40,229 bases of DNA, taken from NCBI GenBank assembly GCA_025355725.1, contig JANXZC010000073.1, positions 1 through 40,229 on the forward strand, given 5' to 3'. The translations under genes were made by a program, and so were the position numbers. This DNA comes from Syntrophus sp. (in: bacteria) (GTDB lineage: Bacteria; Desulfobacterota; Syntrophia; Syntrophales; UBA8958). The notes under the pieces are model-generated. The model saw only the letters and a list, made by a program, of their open reading frames with translations, was not told the origin of the DNA and searched no databases. Of the stretch, positions 38,190 to 40,229 are shown piece by piece. Within the stretch, counting starts at the first letter, position 1. Every line of letters starts with the position of its first letter.

Positions 38190-39689
38190 TTACTCTCGAA
38201 ACGCCTCTTCGCGCTTCTTGTAAAACATCGGGAGACTCGCGGCAACAATCGCAAGTACGCCGAGGGCAAGCAGAGTTGCACTGATCGGACGCTCCAGGAA
38301 GATCATGGGGTCGCCGCGGGAAAGGAGCAGCGCCCGGCGCATATACTCCTCCATCAACGGACCGAGAATGAATGCAAGCAGCATGGGCGCCGGTTCGCAG
38401 TCCAGCTTGACGAAAACATACCCGAGCAGGCCGAACAAAGCCATGAGATAAATATCAAATTCGGTGTTGTTCAGACTGAAGACGCCGACGCCGCAAAAAA
38501 CCAGGATGGCTGGAAACAGGTAGTGGTAAGGTACGCACACCATGCGCACCCATATGCCGATCAGGGGCAGGTTGAGGATGATGAGGAAGAGATTGCCGAT
38601 CCACATGGAAACGACAATCCCCCAAAACAGCGCGGGCTGTTCGGTAATGACTGAGGGGCCGGGCTGGATGCCCTGGATAATCATCGCACCAATCATGAGC
38701 GCCATCACCGGGTTCGAGGGAATGCCCAGGGTGAGCATCGGGATGAACGAGGTCTGAGCCCCGGCATTGTTCGCGGATTCCGGTGCCGCGACGCCTTCGA
38801 TCGCCCCTGTTCCGAATTCCTTCCCATGTTTCGAGACCTTTTTTTCTATGGCATAGGCGGCAAAGGCTCCCAGGATGGAACCGCTGCCGGGAAGGATGCC
38901 GAGAGCCGAGCCGATCGCGGTCCCCCGCAGAATGGGAGCTACCATGCGCTTCCAATCCTCACGGGTAGGCATCAGACTGGTTATTTTACTCACCATCGCC
39001 GCGCAGTTGTCCTCCTGTTCCAGATTACGGATGATCTCTGCAATCCCGAACATGCCCATGGCAACCACCACAAACCCGATTCCGTCGGCGAGTTGAGGAA
39101 CTCCGAAAGTAAACCGTTGTGCGCCGGTATTGACATCTGCGCCGACCAGTCCCAGCAGCAATCCCAGGACGACCATGCCGATGGCATGCAGCAGGGATCC
39201 CCTTGAAAGGACGATCGTGGCGAGGAGGCCGAGAACGATGAGGGAAAAAAATTCTGCCGGACCGAACTTGAGGGCAATCGCGGCCATCGGCGAGGCAAAG
39301 AGCGCAATGAGAAGCGTGGCGACCGTACCGGCGAAAAAGGAGCCGACTGCGGCGGTAGTCAGGGCCACGCCGGCGCGGCCCTGTAACGCCATCTGATAGC
39401 CGTCCAGTGTCGTAACGACCGAAGAAGCTTCGCCCGGGACATTGACCAGGATGGATGTTGTTGAGCCGCCGTATTGTGAGCCATAGTAAATACCCGCAAG
39501 CATGATCAGGGCGGAGACCGGCGGCAGGGTAAAGGTGACGGGCAGCAGCATGGCAATGGTCGCCGTCGGTCCAAGGCCGGGCAACACCCCGATCAGGGTC
39601 CCAAGAAAAACACCCGCCAGGCAATAAAGTAAGTTGACCGTCGTTAATGCCGTCGCAAATCCTAAACCAATGTTAGCAATGAGTTCCAT
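38190..39689 (-). CDS. tctA: Tripartite tricarboxylate transporter large permease TctA
   Basis: The 499-residue membrane protein has about 11-12 helices. Family signatures are GVFLGTLIGVLPGLGPTATIAMLLPVTF (first conserved loop), LAGIYYGSQYGGSTTSILVNVPGEASSVVT, RGTAIGSALGILPGSGSILGAFAAYAIEKK and GVAAPESANNAGAQTSFIPMLTLGIPSNPVMALMIGAMIIQGI. TTT systems import citrate, tartrate, aromatic or other organic acids, using a periplasmic TctC receptor and the small subunit TctB. tctB lies 75 nt upstream; tctC is not in the window and may be beyond the right edge. GAGG precedes the ATG. Confidence 0.96.
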   Translation of the reverse strand: MELIANIGLGFATALTTVNLLYCLAGVFLGTLIGVLPGLGPTATIAMLLPVTFTLPPVSALIMLAGIYYGSQYGGSTTSILVNVPGEASSVVTTLDGYQMALQGRAGVALTTAAVGSFFAGTVATLLIALFASPMAAIALKFGPAEFFSLIVLGLLATIVLSRGSLLHAIGMVVLGLLLGLVGADVNTGAQRFTFGVPQLADGIGFVVVAMGMFGIAEIIRNLEQEDNCAAMVSKITSLMPTREDWKRMVAPILRGTAIGSALGILPGSGSILGAFAAYAIEKKVSKHGKEFGTGAIEGVAAPESANNAGAQTSFIPMLTLGIPSNPVMALMIGAMIIQGIQPGPSVITEQPALFWGIVVSMWIGNLFLIILNLPLIGIWVRMVCVPYHYLFPAILVFCGVGVFSLNNTEFDIYLMALFGLLGYVFVKLDCEPAPMLLAFILGPLMEEYMRRALLLSRGDPMIFLERPISATLLALGVLAIVAASLPMFYKKREEAFRE

Positions 39690-39764
39690 AGAACCTCAAC
39701 GAGCTTCGAATATCAAAAACCGAAATCCGTGACTCCGAGACAGACGCGTATGCATCACGTCACA

Positions 39765-40130
39765 TTATTGACCAAACCACGATCCCAGGATCGGAAGCGG
39801 CACTCCCAGACCTTTCTGAAATATCAAAATACAAAATACGGTCAGTCCCGCTGCGAGAAGAAGCGAGTATTGCCAGCGGAACCGGCTGCTTGCATAGGAA
39901 CTGACGATCACCAGGACAGGCAAGGCGATGATCAATCCGGCGCCGCGGACGATAAATCCGAACAGAATTATCGATGCGATGACCAGGACGAGCCCTTTTA
40001 ATGCAAAGGCGCCGACAGGGCTGCCCTGCTTGATAAACGAGCGGACGAGGGAAATGACCCCGATCAATATCAGCAGGACGCTGAGGATGGTGGGGAAATA
40101 GGCAGGCCCCATCTTCACCGCCGTGCCCAT
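39765..40130 (-). pseudogene. tctB: TctB small permease subunit, separated from its N-terminus
   Basis: This frame encodes 121 residues beginning MGTAVKMGPAYFPTILSVLL, which in TctB proteins lies about 25 residues after the N-terminus. The three following membrane helices are intact, ending LGVPLPILGSWFGQ. The missing N-terminal helix is found on the opposite strand at 40148-40229. Flipping the segment between the 11-bp inverted repeats 40124-40134 and 40219-40229 joins the two parts in frame to give about 146 residues, the normal TctB length. As printed, the gene is interrupted. It precedes tctA by 75 nt. Confidence 0.85.
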
Positions 40131-40229
40131 GCCGGCTCATACGCAATGTGAAAGACTTCTGGACCGGCGTCATCTATATCGCTTTCGGGTCCGCGGCTAT
40201 CATCATCAGCAGAGACTACGGCATGGGCA
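40124..40229. repeat. Inverted segment bounded by 11-bp inverted repeats
   Basis: TGCCCATGCCG (40124-40134) and CGGCATGGGCA (40219-40229) are exact reverse complements. They border the 84-bp stretch that carries the misoriented tctB N-terminus. The right repeat is the last sequence of the window. Confidence 0.85.
40148..40229 (+). pseudogene. tctB: Inverted N-terminal fragment of tctB
   Basis: Read on the plus strand from a GTG at 40148, the sequence encodes VKDFWTGVIYIAFGSAAIII followed by SRDYGMG. This is the characteristic first helix of TctB (K-D-F-W-x-G, then A-I-I-I-x-R-x-Y-x-M-G). Its last residues (MG) are the same as the first residues of the minus-strand tctB frame. It is truncated by the window edge and is out of place relative to the rest of the gene. 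Confidence 0.85.

Overview
The window reads as chromosomal DNA of an anaerobic deltaproteobacterium-like organism (Desulfobacterota, perhaps near Syntrophales). This is inferred from gene content: hydroxylamine reductase (Hcp) with a Cys-free Crp/Fnr regulator, NrfHA nitrite reductase, a sigma-54 two-component pair, a PhaC-like synthase, CxxCxxC flavodoxins and a TctAB transporter. Genes are packed on both strands with many ATGA or longer overlaps. No rRNA, CRISPR array, insertion sequence or complete tRNA was seen.

Layout. 1-363: GC-rich hairpin array, then AT-rich DNA without a gene. 364-6216: pirin, TRAP-type binding protein, PhzF, a small membrane protein behind a sigma-54-like promoter and a strong terminator, a SAM methyltransferase and a queuosine-precursor transporter. 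6389-11431: a sigma-54 promoter, a small exported protein and a histidine kinase, converging on a GAF protein - GAPDH - NtrC-type regulator cluster. 11479-14939: clpS-clpA-aat, the core bacterial N-degron pathway. 15176-17872: flavodoxin-like reductase, a decayed gene and a PhaC-like synthase. 18071-21575: a strong promoter with an overlapping palindrome, a REC-GGDEF protein and the DUF3300/DUF2950 pair.

21600-30261: nitrogen-oxide and envelope region. hcp and a ferredoxin-like gene diverge from nrfHA across an FNR/HcpR-like site. A Crp/Fnr regulator follows, then a translationally coupled triad: retropepsin-like protease, inactive transglutaminase with a membrane domain, and RimK-like ATP-grasp ligase. 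30275-35614: a second CxxCxxC flavodoxin, a RodZ-like protein, an MBL hydrolase, a HAD-like protein, thiE, thiM and a DUF493 gene. 35746-37038: a dyad between divergent promoters and a class C beta-lactamase-like hydrolase.

37039-38189 is a 1.15 kb region without a convincing gene. It holds a terminator-like hairpin, a predicted three-way junction, a second hairpin array and a 29-nt fragment matching the 3' end of a tRNA-Sec gene, which suggests an island border. 38190-40229 carries tctA and tctB. The N-terminal coding part of tctB lies inverted at the right edge between perfect 11-bp inverted repeats, so it is either an invertible segment or a contig-end chimera.

Most notable for follow-up are the two hairpin arrays with the selC fragment, the tctB inversion, the sigma-54/GAPDH regulatory arrangement and the regulator-protease-transglutaminase-ligase cluster beside nrf/hcp.
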